34,857 nt of DNA from Sphingomonadales bacterium UBA6157 (GCA_002423025.1 DIUN01000048.1:217046-251902), one strand, 5' to 3'; shown: positions 8,189 to 17,584, numbered from the stretch's first letter. Numbers and translations: made by a program. Notes: a model not told the origin generated them from the letters alone.

Positions 8189-9006
8189 GAGGATAGCCGG
8201 GCGGCAAAGGCCTGCAGGTCAGCCCAGGCGAAGCGCTTGAGGTCTGGCTGGCGCAGCAACTGGCGCGGATGGAAGCTGGCGATGAACGGAACACCGCCGA
8301 GCATCAGCCATTCGCCGCGCAATTTGGGCAAGCCGCGGCTGGCATCTGCCAGTGCCGCGGCTTTGTCGCCCAGCGCGAGGATGCAGCGCGGTGCAGCCAA
8401 TGCCAGCGCGCGGGCCAGAAAGGGCGCGAAATTCTGGATTTCTTCTGGCCGGGCCGCGCGGCCGCCCGGCGTCGGCCAGGGCAGCAGATGCGCGGCGGCA
8501 TGGCTGGAAGCATCAAGGCCGATGGCGGCGAGCATCCGGCCGCGCAGCACAGCTTCTGCGCTGCCCGGCACATCGGGCCAATCTGCCAGCACCAGCACGC
8601 CACTGGAGATATTGCCGGTGAGCAGCGCCGGCACGGCATCCGGGGCAGGGCGCAGCGGATGATCGAAGGCCTGCACCGCCGCATCGAGCGCGGCGAGACT
8701 TTCGGCGGCGGCAGCAAGGTCCGTGGCCGGGCCGGGGGGCATGGCAGCCGGGGCGGACGCGCGGGCTGGCGTGCGCGGATCCGCCCGCGCAATGATGGGC
8801 GGCGGCTGGGGGACGCGCGCGGGTTCTGCCAGCCAGTTGCGCGGCTGCTCGTCCACAAGCGTGTCGATGCCGGCGCTGACGAGCCAGGCGAGAGTCGCCT
8901 GTGCGTCATTGGCCGCAATTTGATGTGTTCCCGCTGTCACAAGGTACAGGATGCGGCCGTGCAGCCTCTGGTCAAGCCCGGAAGCCTTCCGTATCTGGTG
9001 AAACAT
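8185..9006 (-). CDS. Degenerate uracil-DNA glycosylase family 4-like protein
   Basis: The C-terminal half keeps the shape of a family-4 UDG: LPWPTPGGRAARPEEIQ matches the PPxNRxPxPxEI segment, CILALGDKAA the central strand, and SFHPRQLLRQPDLKRFAWADL the HPxxLLRxPxxKxxxWxDL segment. The GEAPG uracil-pocket motif is replaced by LADWPDV, and the four Fe-S cysteines are absent (I see one Cys in the whole protein). It may therefore lack glycosylase activity or have changed substrate. The middle (about 65-95) is Pro/Ala-rich. The start is uncertain: the ATG at 9006 lacks a ribosome site, and conserved-looking sequence begins near AQATLAWLV, so the GTG at 8940 is an alternative. Overlaps slt by 4 bp. 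Confidence 0.75.
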   Translation of the reverse strand: MFHQIRKASGLDQRLHGRILYLVTAGTHQIAANDAQATLAWLVSAGIDTLVDEQPRNWLAEPARVPQPPPIIARADPRTPARASAPAAMPPGPATDLAAAAESLAALDAAVQAFDHPLRPAPDAVPALLTGNISSGVLVLADWPDVPGSAEAVLRGRMLAAIGLDASSHAAAHLLPWPTPGGRAARPEEIQNFAPFLARALALAAPRCILALGDKAAALADASRGLPKLRGEWLMLGGVPFIASFHPRQLLRQPDLKRFAWADLQAFAARLSS

Positions 9007-9068
9007 GGCAAAGCTGCGATGTGCCGTGCTGGCGTGGGCGCAGCGTGGGGAAAGAAGAAGGCAAGCGC

Positions 9069-10718
9069 ATGAGTGAACGCGAATCCATGCCCTATGACAT
9101 TGTGATCGTGGGGGGCGGCCCAGCCGGGCTCGCCGCTGCGATCCGTGCCAAGCAGATGGCGGCGGACCAGGGCCTCGATCTCTCGGTGTGCATCCTGGAA
9201 AAGGGCTCCGAGATCGGCGCGCACATCCTGTCCGGCGCCGTGGTGGACCCCAAGGCGCTTGATGAACTGCTCCCCGAGTGGCGCACCATGGACAGCCCGA
9301 TGACGGTGCCTGTCACGGAGAATCACCATTGGGTGCTGACCGAGACCAAGCAGATCGAGTTCCCGCACGGCCTCATGCCGCCGTTCATGAACAACAAGGG
9401 CTGCTACACCGTTTCGCTCGGCAACCTCTGCCGCTGGCTGGCGGGGCAGGCCGAAGCGCTGGGCGTGGAGATCTTCCCCGGATTCGCCGCGGCTGAAGTG
9501 CTCTACAATGATGATGGCTCGGTAAAGGGTGTCGCCACGGGTGACATGGGTATTGCTCGCGATGGCAGCCGCAAGGACAGCTGGCAGCCCGGCCTCGAGC
9601 TGCATGCCAAATATACCTTCTTTGCCGAAGGCGTGCGCGGCCACCTCTCCAAGCAGATCATCCGCCAGTTCAACCTGGACAAGGACAGCCAGCCGCAGAT
9701 CTACGGTATCGGCCTCAAGGAACTGTGGGACATCCCGGCGGAAAAGCATGTGCCCGGCAAGGTCGTGCACACCCAGGGCTGGCCGCTCAGCGATGCCAAT
9801 GGCGGCGGATTCCTCTATCATCAGGCCAATGGCCAGGTGGCCCTCGGCTTCTCGGTGTGGCTGAACTACTCCAACCCCTATCTCTCGCCGTTCGACGAGT
9901 TCCAGCGCTGGAAGACGCACCCGGCCATCAAGGCGATTCTCGAAGGCGGCCGCCGCGTGTCCTATGGCGCTCGCGCCATCAATGATGGCGGCTGGCAGTC
10001 CGTTCCCAAGCTCACCTTCCCCGGCGGCGCCCTCATCGGCTGCTCGGCAGGTTTTGTGAACGTGCCGCGCATCAAGGGCAGCCACACGGCGATGAAGACC
10101 GGCATGATGGCCGCCGAGGCCGCCGTGCAGGCGATCTCAAGCCAGCGCACCAGCGATGAACTGCTGGCCTATGGTGAGGCCTACAAGAAAAGCTGGGTCT
10201 ATTCCGAACTGAAGATGGTGCGCAACACGCTGCCGCTGGTCGAGAAATATGGCAATCTGGTCGGCACCGGCCTTGCCGGCGTCTCGATGTGGATGGAATA
10301 TCTCGGCTACGAGCTGCCCTTCACCATGAAGAACCATTCCGACTACAAGGCGTTGAAGCGCAAGAGCGAATGCGAGCCGATCGTCTATCCCAAGCCTGAT
10401 GGCGTGATCAGCTTCGACAAGTTGACCAGCGTCTTCCTCTCCAACACCAACCATGAGGAAGACCAGCCGATCCACCTGACGCTGAAGGACCCGAGCGTTC
10501 CGATCAGCATCAACCTGCCGCTGTATGACGAGCCGGCGCAGCGGTACTGCCCGGCCGGCGTTTACGAAGTGGTTGGCCAGGAGACCGGCGAGCCGCGCTT
10601 CCAGATCAACGCGCAGAACTGCGTCCATTGCAAGACGTGCGATATCAAGGATCCATCCCAGAATATCGTGTGGGTGGCCCCGGAGGGTGGGGGCGGACCG
10701 AACTATCCGAACATGTAG
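9069..10718 (+). CDS. Electron transfer flavoprotein-ubiquinone oxidoreductase
   Basis: Membrane-associated FAD and [4Fe-4S] enzyme that passes electrons from ETF (reduced by acyl-CoA dehydrogenases) to ubiquinone. The 549-aa product has an N-terminal FAD-binding YDIVIVGGGPAGLAAA (residues 9-24), the EKGSEIGAHILSGAV segment, GCSAGFVNVPRIKGSHTAMKTG in the quinone/FAD region, and a C-terminal ferredoxin-like part. The cluster ligands are Cys494 (YCPAGVYE) and Cys518, Cys521, Cys524 (NCVHCKTCDIKDP). The protein ends in the typical GGGGPNYPNM. The frame is open back to 8901, but the ATG at 9069 has an AGAAGAAGG ribosome site and directly precedes the FAD motif. With the acyl-CoA ligase and enoyl-CoA hydratase nearby it fits beta-oxidation electron flow. 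Confidence 0.96.
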   Translation: MSERESMPYDIVIVGGGPAGLAAAIRAKQMAADQGLDLSVCILEKGSEIGAHILSGAVVDPKALDELLPEWRTMDSPMTVPVTENHHWVLTETKQIEFPHGLMPPFMNNKGCYTVSLGNLCRWLAGQAEALGVEIFPGFAAAEVLYNDDGSVKGVATGDMGIARDGSRKDSWQPGLELHAKYTFFAEGVRGHLSKQIIRQFNLDKDSQPQIYGIGLKELWDIPAEKHVPGKVVHTQGWPLSDANGGGFLYHQANGQVALGFSVWLNYSNPYLSPFDEFQRWKTHPAIKAILEGGRRVSYGARAINDGGWQSVPKLTFPGGALIGCSAGFVNVPRIKGSHTAMKTGMMAAEAAVQAISSQRTSDELLAYGEAYKKSWVYSELKMVRNTLPLVEKYGNLVGTGLAGVSMWMEYLGYELPFTMKNHSDYKALKRKSECEPIVYPKPDGVISFDKLTSVFLSNTNHEEDQPIHLTLKDPSVPISINLPLYDEPAQRYCPAGVYEVVGQETGEPRFQINAQNCVHCKTCDIKDPSQNIVWVAPEGGGGPNYPNM

Positions 10719-10752
10719 CGCCGCGTGCGCGCACCGCGCGCCGACAGGCGCA

Positions 10753-10791
10753 AGCTCGGCCAGCGAGGCGGACAGCCTCGCTGGCCGAGCT
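10753..10791. repeat. Perfect 17-bp inverted repeat (hairpin) after the ETF-QO gene
   Basis: Arms 10753-10769 (AGCTCGGCCAGCGAGGC) and 10775-10791 are exact reverse complements with a 5-nt loop, GGACA. It lies 34 bp after the ETF-QO stop and about 95 bp before the TPR gene. There is no T-run on either side, so it is not a standard intrinsic terminator. It could act as an mRNA 3'-end stabiliser, a Rho-assisted pause, or a dispersed palindromic element. The rest of the 168-bp gap shows no ORF with good support. Confidence 0.7.
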
Positions 10792-10886
10792 CGTCTGACG
10801 CCAGCGCGGGCTTTGCCTGCACCTCGTGCTTGCTGCGCCCGCGCTGCCCCTCGACTCCCGCCCTCACAACCGGCAATCTCCCCTTC

Positions 10887-12551
10887 ATGCGAAGCTTTAT
10901 CCTCCTGGCACTGCTCGCCGCTGCTGCTCCGGCCTCCGCTGCGCGTACCCAGCCGATGCCGCCGGCCTCGCCGCTGCACGGCTATGTGCTGGGGCGCTAC
11001 GCCTATGCGGACGATTCGCTTGGCGATGCGGCGCGGTTTTTCGATGCCGCACGCGAGCAGGATCCGGGACAGCCCGAACTGCGCCGCCGCGCCTTTGCGC
11101 TGGCCATCGCCTCCGGGGACCAGGCGCGCGGCTTTGTGCTCGCACGCCAGCTTGCCGAAGCTGGGGAAGGGGATGCCGAAGTCTCCGTGGTGCGGCTGGT
11201 CGAGGCTGTGCTCAAGAAGGACTGGCGGGCTGCCGAAGTGGCCCGCGCCGGCATGGCCCAGGCCGGCTATGCCTCTGTTGTCGGGCCCATCGTGGATGGC
11301 TGGATCCTGTTTGGCCGCGGCAAGCCAGAGGCCGGGCTCAAGATGCTCGATCCGACGCGGTTCACCGGCTTTGCCCGCTCCTACATTGCCGAGCAGCGCG
11401 CCCATATGCTCGCGGCCGCCGGCCGCTGGCCCGAAGCGGCGCAGGCTTATGGGGAACTGCGCGCCAGCACGGCCGCCGGCATCAGCTTCCTGCGGCAGGG
11501 TGAGGCGGATGCGCTGGCACAGGCCGGAGACAAGGCCGGCGCGCTGAAGCTGCTTGAAGGGGGTGACGGCCCGATGGAGGCAGCGCGCGCACGGCTGGCG
11601 GCGGGCAAGCGCATCGGCCTGCTGGCGCCTGATGCCCGGCGTGGCCTTGGCTGGATGTGCGCCCGGCTGGCGGCGGACCTGTCCCGCGAGCGCCCGGTGC
11701 CGTTGGCGGTGCTGTTTGCGCGGGTTTCCACTTTCCTGGCGCCCGATGTGGCGGCGACCTGGCTGATCGGCGGGGATGTGCTGGCGCGGTCTGGCCAGCA
11801 GGAGAGCGCGCTGACGGCTTATGGCAAGGTGCTGGTGGATGATGCGCTGGCCGATGTCGCGCTCTCCCGCCGTGCCGATGTGCTGGAATCCATGGGCCGC
11901 GATGCCGATGCCGGGGCAATCCTGCGGACAGCGGCTGAAGCGCCCGCCGCCGGCGTGGGGGAATGGACCCGGCTGGGGGATTGGCACCGCCGGGCCGAGC
12001 GCTTTGGCGATGCAGCAGAAGCCTATTCTCGCGCGATCATGCTGGATGGCGAGGCTGAAGCGAACTGGGGCCTGTGGTTCCTGCGTGGCAGCATGAAGGA
12101 GCGCGGCGGGGACTGGAAGGGTGCCGAGGCGGACCTGCGCGTGGCGCTGGTCCGCGCGCCCGATGAACCGATCGTGCTCAATTACCTTGGCTATTCCCTG
12201 CTGGATCGCGGCGTGCAGATCGCCGAGGCTTCAAGCCTTATCGAACGGGCGGCGAACCTACGCCCAGGGGACGGCGGTATTGTCGATTCGCTCGGCTGGA
12301 GCCTGTATCGCCAAGGCCGCTTTGGTGAAGCCGTGGAGACGCTTGAGCGCGCCGCCGGGCTGGAGCCGACCGATCCGACCGTGACCGAGCATCTCGGCGA
12401 TGCCTATTGGCAGGTTGGGCGGCGCATCGAGGCTCGCTTCCGCTGGCGCGCGGCACTGGCCATGGAGCCGAGTGACAAGCAGCGGAAGGATATTGCGGCA
12501 AAGCTCGATTTTGGGCTGGATGCGGCACCGGCGATGCTGGCGGCGAAATAG
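10887..12551 (+). CDS. Secreted tetratricopeptide-repeat protein
   Basis: A 554-aa TPR protein with a cleavable Sec signal peptide (MRSFILLALLAAAAPASA). TPR-like helical pairs are visible early (GRYAYADDSLGDAARFFDAA, about residues 35-55) and clearly towards the C-terminus, where consecutive repeats contain LNYLGYSLLDRG, DSLGWSLYRQGRFGEAVETL and EHLGDAYWQVGRRIEARFRW. Such proteins are scaffolds in the periplasm or at the outer membrane; no enzymatic domain is seen. The ATG at 10887 is chosen because it opens the signal peptide; the frame continues upstream through the 10753-10791 hairpin and is not expected to be translated there. It sits between ETF-QO and ispE, both on the same strand. Specific partner unknown. 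Confidence 0.85.
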   Translation: MRSFILLALLAAAAPASAARTQPMPPASPLHGYVLGRYAYADDSLGDAARFFDAAREQDPGQPELRRRAFALAIASGDQARGFVLARQLAEAGEGDAEVSVVRLVEAVLKKDWRAAEVARAGMAQAGYASVVGPIVDGWILFGRGKPEAGLKMLDPTRFTGFARSYIAEQRAHMLAAAGRWPEAAQAYGELRASTAAGISFLRQGEADALAQAGDKAGALKLLEGGDGPMEAARARLAAGKRIGLLAPDARRGLGWMCARLAADLSRERPVPLAVLFARVSTFLAPDVAATWLIGGDVLARSGQQESALTAYGKVLVDDALADVALSRRADVLESMGRDADAGAILRTAAEAPAAGVGEWTRLGDWHRRAERFGDAAEAYSRAIMLDGEAEANWGLWFLRGSMKERGGDWKGAEADLRVALVRAPDEPIVLNYLGYSLLDRGVQIAEASSLIERAANLRPGDGGIVDSLGWSLYRQGRFGEAVETLERAAGLEPTDPTVTEHLGDAYWQVGRRIEARFRWRAALAMEPSDKQRKDIAAKLDFGLDAAPAMLAAK

Positions 12552-12592
12552 CCTTTGCTTGCTTTCGCTCCCGCCTGCGGCAAAAGCCGGGG

Positions 12593-13417
12593 ATGACCGA
12601 GCTGCTCACTGAACATGCGCCCGCCAAGCTCAACCTGGCGCTCCACCTGCGGCGCCGGCGGCCCGATGGCTATCATGAGCTTGAGACGGTGTTTGCCTTC
12701 ACGCAGTTTGGCGATGTGCTGCGTGCGGCGCCGGCAGAAGCGCTGAGCCTGACAGTGAGCGGGCCGTTTGCCGAGGCAGCAGGGACGGGCGGGGACAACC
12801 TTGTGTTGCGTGCCGCACGGGCGTTGGCCGCGGCTGCGGGCGTGCAAGCCGGCGCGGCGCTGGCGCTGGAAAAGCATATCCCTGTGGCGGCCGGCCTTGG
12901 CGGCGGCTCAGCCGATGCAGCGGCTGCCTTGCGGCTGCTCAACCGGCTGTGGCGGCTCGATTGGCCGGAGCAAAATCTGCTGGCGGTTGCCGATGGGCTT
13001 GGCTCGGATGTGCCGGCGTGCGTTGCCTCACGAACAGCGTTCGGGGCAGGGCGAGGCGAGCAGTTGGGTCCTTGGCCGACGGAACTGGCAGGAACGCCGG
13101 TGTTGCTCGTCAACCCGCGGGTGGCGGTACCGACCGGGCCGGTGTTTGCCGGCTGGGACCGGATCGACCATGGCCCGTTGCTGCCCGGCGCGCCGCTCGA
13201 CAGCCTGCGCAACGACATGACAGCCGCAGCGCTGGAGATTGCGCCGGTCATCGGCGAGGTGTTGGCGAAGCTTGCTGAAACACCGGCAACTCTGGTTCGC
13301 ATGAGCGGCTCCGGCGCAACTTGCCTCGCGCTTTACGCGGATGATTCGGCATGCGCAGCGGCAGCTGCGGCGCTGGCTCCCACCGGCTGGTGGATCCAGC
13401 CGACCCGGCTTCGCTAG
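12593..13417 (+). CDS. ispE: 4-diphosphocytidyl-2-C-methyl-D-erythritol kinase
   Basis: ATP-dependent GHMP kinase of the non-mevalonate (MEP) isoprenoid pathway; phosphorylates CDP-methylerythritol at the 2-hydroxyl in the cytosol. The 274-aa sequence has APAKLNLALHL near the N-terminus, RRPDGYHELETVF, the GHMP ATP-binding motif PVAAGLGGGSADA starting at residue 97, GSDVPAC, and MSGSGATCLALY near the C-terminus. All match IspE, and the length is normal. It starts 41 bp after the TPR gene, so it may be co-transcribed with it. The GGGG before the ATG is very close to the start codon, so initiation may be modest. Confidence is high. Confidence 0.95.
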   Translation: MTELLTEHAPAKLNLALHLRRRRPDGYHELETVFAFTQFGDVLRAAPAEALSLTVSGPFAEAAGTGGDNLVLRAARALAAAAGVQAGAALALEKHIPVAAGLGGGSADAAAALRLLNRLWRLDWPEQNLLAVADGLGSDVPACVASRTAFGAGRGEQLGPWPTELAGTPVLLVNPRVAVPTGPVFAGWDRIDHGPLLPGAPLDSLRNDMTAAALEIAPVIGEVLAKLAETPATLVRMSGSGATCLALYADDSACAAAAAALAPTGWWIQPTRLR

Positions 13418-13445
13418 GCAAAGCTTCCGAATTTAGCGCCGCATA

Positions 13446-13473
13446 GTCGTCAATTTCGTTTGACGATCTTTTT
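13446..13473 (+). terminator. Possible intrinsic terminator after ispE
   Basis: TCGTCAA (13447-13453) pairs with TTGACGA (13460-13466) across a 6-nt loop and is followed at 13469-13473 by five T residues. The 7-bp stem is short and AT-containing, so termination strength is uncertain. The position 30 bp after the ispE stop fits. Confidence 0.45.
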
Positions 13474-13576
13474 CTGCGTCTTCGTTTTGCCGCAGTGCAA
13501 CATATTTGCTTGACGCATACGGCAACCGAGCCCAGATAGAGAATGTTGCAGCGCAACAAGAAATATTTTGACCACC

Positions 13577-13639
13577 ACTCAGTTTCTTGCTTGACGCGTT
13601 TCTGAGTCTCACTTAAACCGCAACTCAGTTGTTCTGAGT
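13577..13639 (+). promoter_or_regulatory. Promoter region with four alternating ACTCAG/CTGAGT hexamers
   Basis: This stretch, in the roughly 300-bp non-coding gap before the small secreted protein, holds ACTCAG at 13577, CTGAGT at 13602, ACTCAG at 13623 and CTGAGT at 13634; the last two form a dyad around a 5-nt spacer. A TTGACG at 13591-13596 could be a -35 box, with a weak TTAAAC at 13613-13618 as -10, so that one hexamer lies between the boxes and one lies just upstream. An 11-base repeat TTGCTTGACGC occurs at 13506-13516 and again at 13587-13597. TGTTGC-AGC-GCAACA (13544-13558) is a further dyad. The gap is visibly more AT-rich than the genes around it. The regulator is unknown. Confidence 0.45.
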
Positions 13640-13714
13640 AAAACTCAATACCGGGAGCGGAAGTCGCCCGACCTGCCAGGCTTCCAGGCAACAAACGTTA
13701 ACAGGAGAATACCC

Positions 13715-14017
13715 ATGACCAATCGTTTCCTCATCGCCCCGATCGCCATCGCCATCAGCGCCGCCTTCATCGGCGCCGCTGCCAGCCCGGCCGTTGCAGC
13801 ACCTTCGGGCGTTTGCACCACGGCACCTGAGCAGATCCGCTCCGCCGCTGCCGCTGCTGAGCCGGAGCAGGCCACCAAGGCTCTCCGCTTCGTCGCTGTT
13901 GGCGAGAAGCTCTGCGAAGCCGGTGGCCGCGGCGAAGCTGCCAAGAAGTTCGCTGCCGCCGCCAAGGCTCTCGGCACCGATCTGGCCGCTCTCAACACCA
14001 CGATCGCTGCCAAGTAA
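13715..14017 (+). CDS. Small secreted alanine-rich protein of unknown function
   Basis: A 100-aa ORF with a strong ribosome site (ACAGGAG, 13701-13707) and a clear Sec signal peptide that ends near SPAVA-AP. The mature part of about 70 residues is almost all Ala, Glu, Lys and Leu, predicted helical, with two cysteines (GVCTTAPEQI and GEKLCEAGG) that could form a periplasmic disulfide between helices. I do not recognise the family. It is flanked by a repeat-rich promoter region upstream and a strong intrinsic terminator downstream, so it is a monocistronic unit, probably highly transcribed and possibly stress- or growth-regulated. Codon use is strongly biased to C-ending codons, which would fit an abundant protein. 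Confidence 0.75.
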   Translation: MTNRFLIAPIAIAISAAFIGAAASPAVAAPSGVCTTAPEQIRSAAAAAEPEQATKALRFVAVGEKLCEAGGRGEAAKKFAAAAKALGTDLAALNTTIAAK

Positions 14018-14065
14018 GGCGCTCGCGCTTATTCTCTCGATATCCTGACCCCAGGATGCCCCTAA

Positions 14066-14104
14066 GGGGCCGGTGTATCCCCCCACACCGGCCCCTTTTT
14101 CTAT
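14066..14104 (+). terminator. Strong intrinsic terminator after the small secreted protein
   Basis: GGGGCCGGTGT (14066-14076) pairs perfectly with ACACCGGCCCC (14085-14095) around an 8-nt loop and is followed by TTTTT and CTAT. It ends the unit that begins at the promoter region near 13590. It also sits inside the open frame upstream of the enoyl-CoA hydratase, which argues against the far-upstream ATG at 14056 for that gene. Confidence 0.9.
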
Positions 14105-14166
14105 CGGCCTTTCTTGCGATTGCCGCAGCCGGCTCTAAGGTCGCCGCGCAATCACCGGGGGTTTCC

Positions 14167-14958
14167 TTGCGTACCGATACCGATCTCAATCCGCATCTTC
14201 GCCTCGAGCGCAGCGGCGGCATCGCCCGTCTGCTGATCGACCGGCCAGCCAAGCGCAATGCCATGGACCAGGCGATGTGGGAGGCTTTCCCCAAGTTGGT
14301 CGATATCGCCATGGCCGATCCTGCCGTGCGGCTGCTGGTTGTCGCCTCGGCGCATCCGGGCCCGTTCTGCGCTGGCGCCGATATCGGCGAGTTTGCCGTT
14401 GCTTCGGCTGACCCGGCATGGCGCAAGCGCAACCAGGCGGCGATCCGTGCGACGCAGGTGACACTGGCGCGGGCGCCCAAGCCCACCGTGGCAATGGTGG
14501 ATGGCGACGCCGTGGGCGGCGGATGCGGCATAACCATGGCGTGTGATTTGCGGATCGCCTCGCCCCGCGCGCGCATGGGGATCACCCCGGCCAAGCTCGG
14601 CATCGTCTATCCGCTGCACGATACGCGGCTGCTGATCGAGCTTGTCGGCCCGGCGCAAGCGCGGCGCCTGCTGTTCTCCGGCATGCTGATAGATGCTGCC
14701 GAGGCGCTGCGGATCGGGCTGGTGCAGGAAGTGGCCGAAGATGCGGAAGCCGCTGTCGCCCGCTTTGCCGCTGCCGTTCTGGCGCAATCGCCAGCGAGCC
14801 AGCGGCTGTCCAAAGCCATCATCCAGCGTATCATCGAGGGCGCTACCGATGATGATGCCGAGAGCATGGCCGGCTTTGATGCGGCCTTCACCGGCCCGGA
14901 CTTTGCCGAGGGCGTGAAGGCCTTCATGGAGAAGCGCAAGCCGGTCTTTGGCGCATGA
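14167..14958 (+). CDS. Enoyl-CoA hydratase/isomerase family protein
   Basis: Crotonase-fold enzyme that probably hydrates a 2-enoyl-CoA. Seen: IARLLIDRPAKRNAMDQ near the N-terminus, the first oxyanion-hole segment FCAGADIGEF, and the second in GDAVGGGCGITMACDLRIAS, followed by RMGITPAKLGIVYP. The second acidic residue expected of true hydratases cannot be confirmed without alignment, so isomerase or another crotonase activity is possible. Start choice: the only ATG (14056) would put translation through the terminator at 14066-14104, so I prefer TTG at 14167, which gives 263 aa, the usual family length. The stop overlaps the next start by 4 bp (ATGA), showing coupling to the N-formylglutamate amidohydrolase-like gene. 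Confidence 0.85.
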   Translation: MRTDTDLNPHLRLERSGGIARLLIDRPAKRNAMDQAMWEAFPKLVDIAMADPAVRLLVVASAHPGPFCAGADIGEFAVASADPAWRKRNQAAIRATQVTLARAPKPTVAMVDGDAVGGGCGITMACDLRIASPRARMGITPAKLGIVYPLHDTRLLIELVGPAQARRLLFSGMLIDAAEALRIGLVQEVAEDAEAAVARFAAAVLAQSPASQRLSKAIIQRIIEGATDDDAESMAGFDAAFTGPDFAEGVKAFMEKRKPVFGA

Positions 14959-15680
14959 TTCCGTTCCGGCGCATCCCGCCAGCTCCGGGCGGCCCGCCGC
15001 TGCTCATTGTGGCGGACCATGCCTCAAACGCAGTGCCGCCCGGCGTGCACCTTGGCGTTTCGCCCAAGGACATGCTCGGGCACATCGCCGTGGACATCGG
15101 GGCCGGGCCGCTCGCTATGGCGTTGGCGGCGCTGCTGGGGGCCGAGGCGTTCATTGCCACGATCTCGCGTCTGGTTGTAGACCTCAACCGTGAGCCGGAT
15201 GCGCCAGGCCTCATCCCGGTAATCAGCGATGGTATCGCCATTCCTGGCAATGTGGCGCTCAGTTCGGCCCAGCGTGCCCAGCGGCTTGCCTGGCACAGCG
15301 TCTATCACGAGCAGTTGGCGGCGCTTATCGCTGCGCGGCGGCCGGCGCTTATCATCAGCGTCCACAGCTTCACGCCGCAGCTTGCAAGTCGCCCTGAGGA
15401 GGCGCGCCCCTGGCCGCTCGGCATTCTTTACAATAACGATGATCGTGCCGCGCGGCCGGCGCTGGCCTGGGCCGAGGGGCATGGCATATTGGCGGGAGAC
15501 AACCTGCCATATTCGGGCCGAGACTTGAATTACACAATGAACTGTCATGCTGAAGCCAATGATATTGTTTATCTTGGCCTGGAGGTTCGGCAGGATGAGA
15601 TCGGCACCTCCGCCGGCGTGGCGCGCTGGGCCGAGCAACTCGCGGCGATGGTTGGGGCTGTTGCCGGAGCACTTGCCTGA
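14955..15680 (+). CDS. N-formylglutamate amidohydrolase family protein
   Basis: Zinc hydrolase family whose best known member (HutG type) splits N-formylglutamate into formate and glutamate at the end of histidine degradation. The 241-aa protein shows LIVADHASNAVPPG, HIAVDIGAGPLA, ISRLVVDLNREPD and ISVHSFTPQ, which together carry the family's likely metal and substrate residues. No hut genes are nearby, and it is coupled by a 4-bp overlap to an enoyl-CoA hydratase, so its real substrate may be another N-acyl amino acid or carboxylate. The start ATG at 14955 is set by that overlap. Family assignment is secure, substrate is not. Confidence 0.85.
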   Translation: MIPFRRIPPAPGGPPLLIVADHASNAVPPGVHLGVSPKDMLGHIAVDIGAGPLAMALAALLGAEAFIATISRLVVDLNREPDAPGLIPVISDGIAIPGNVALSSAQRAQRLAWHSVYHEQLAALIAARRPALIISVHSFTPQLASRPEEARPWPLGILYNNDDRAARPALAWAEGHGILAGDNLPYSGRDLNYTMNCHAEANDIVYLGLEVRQDEIGTSAGVARWAEQLAAMVGAVAGALA

Positions 15681-15762
15681 GGCCAGTCACTTGACGGGCG
15701 GCCCCCGCCTTGCGCATGGCAGTCGCGACCTCTCCCCCCGCGAAAATGCAAGGGAAACGCAC

Positions 15763-17481
<1,719 letters not shown>

Positions 17482-17499
17482 GACAATCTGATGCGTTGC

Positions 17500-17533
17500 G
17501 GGCGGCGGCGCGGGGCTTCTCGCGTCGCCGCCC
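17500..17533 (+). terminator. Hairpin after ilvD, terminator-like
   Basis: A 13-bp stem with one G-U pair joins 17500-17512 (GGGCGGCGGCGCG) to 17521-17533 across an 8-nt loop, 18 bp after the ilvD stop. Only a weak ATTT follows, so it may pause or protect the mRNA end more than terminate efficiently. Confidence 0.5.
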
Positions 17534-17584
17534 TGCATTTCGGCCGTGCGCATGATAAAGGGCGCTGATGACGGGATTTCTCCC

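Noticed and set aside
8901..9068. N-terminal extension of ETF-QO
   Set aside because: The FAD motif begins right after the ATG at 9069, which has a ribosome site; the extension is Cys/Arg-rich and overlaps the divergent gene.
10137..11987. 616-aa minus-strand open frame opposite ETF-QO and the TPR gene
   Set aside because: It covers two well-supported genes and an intergenic hairpin, with composition of a high-GC antisense shadow.
13418..13714. Possible small RNA gene or riboswitch in the gap after ispE
   Set aside because: Only short dyads and repeats are visible, with no recognised riboswitch core and no clear sRNA terminator apart from the weak hairpin after ispE.
15685..15762. Leader attenuator upstream of ilvD
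   Set aside because: The 82-bp gap contains no run of Leu/Val/Ile codons in a leader ORF and no terminator pair; a TTGACG near 15691 is too weak alone to call.
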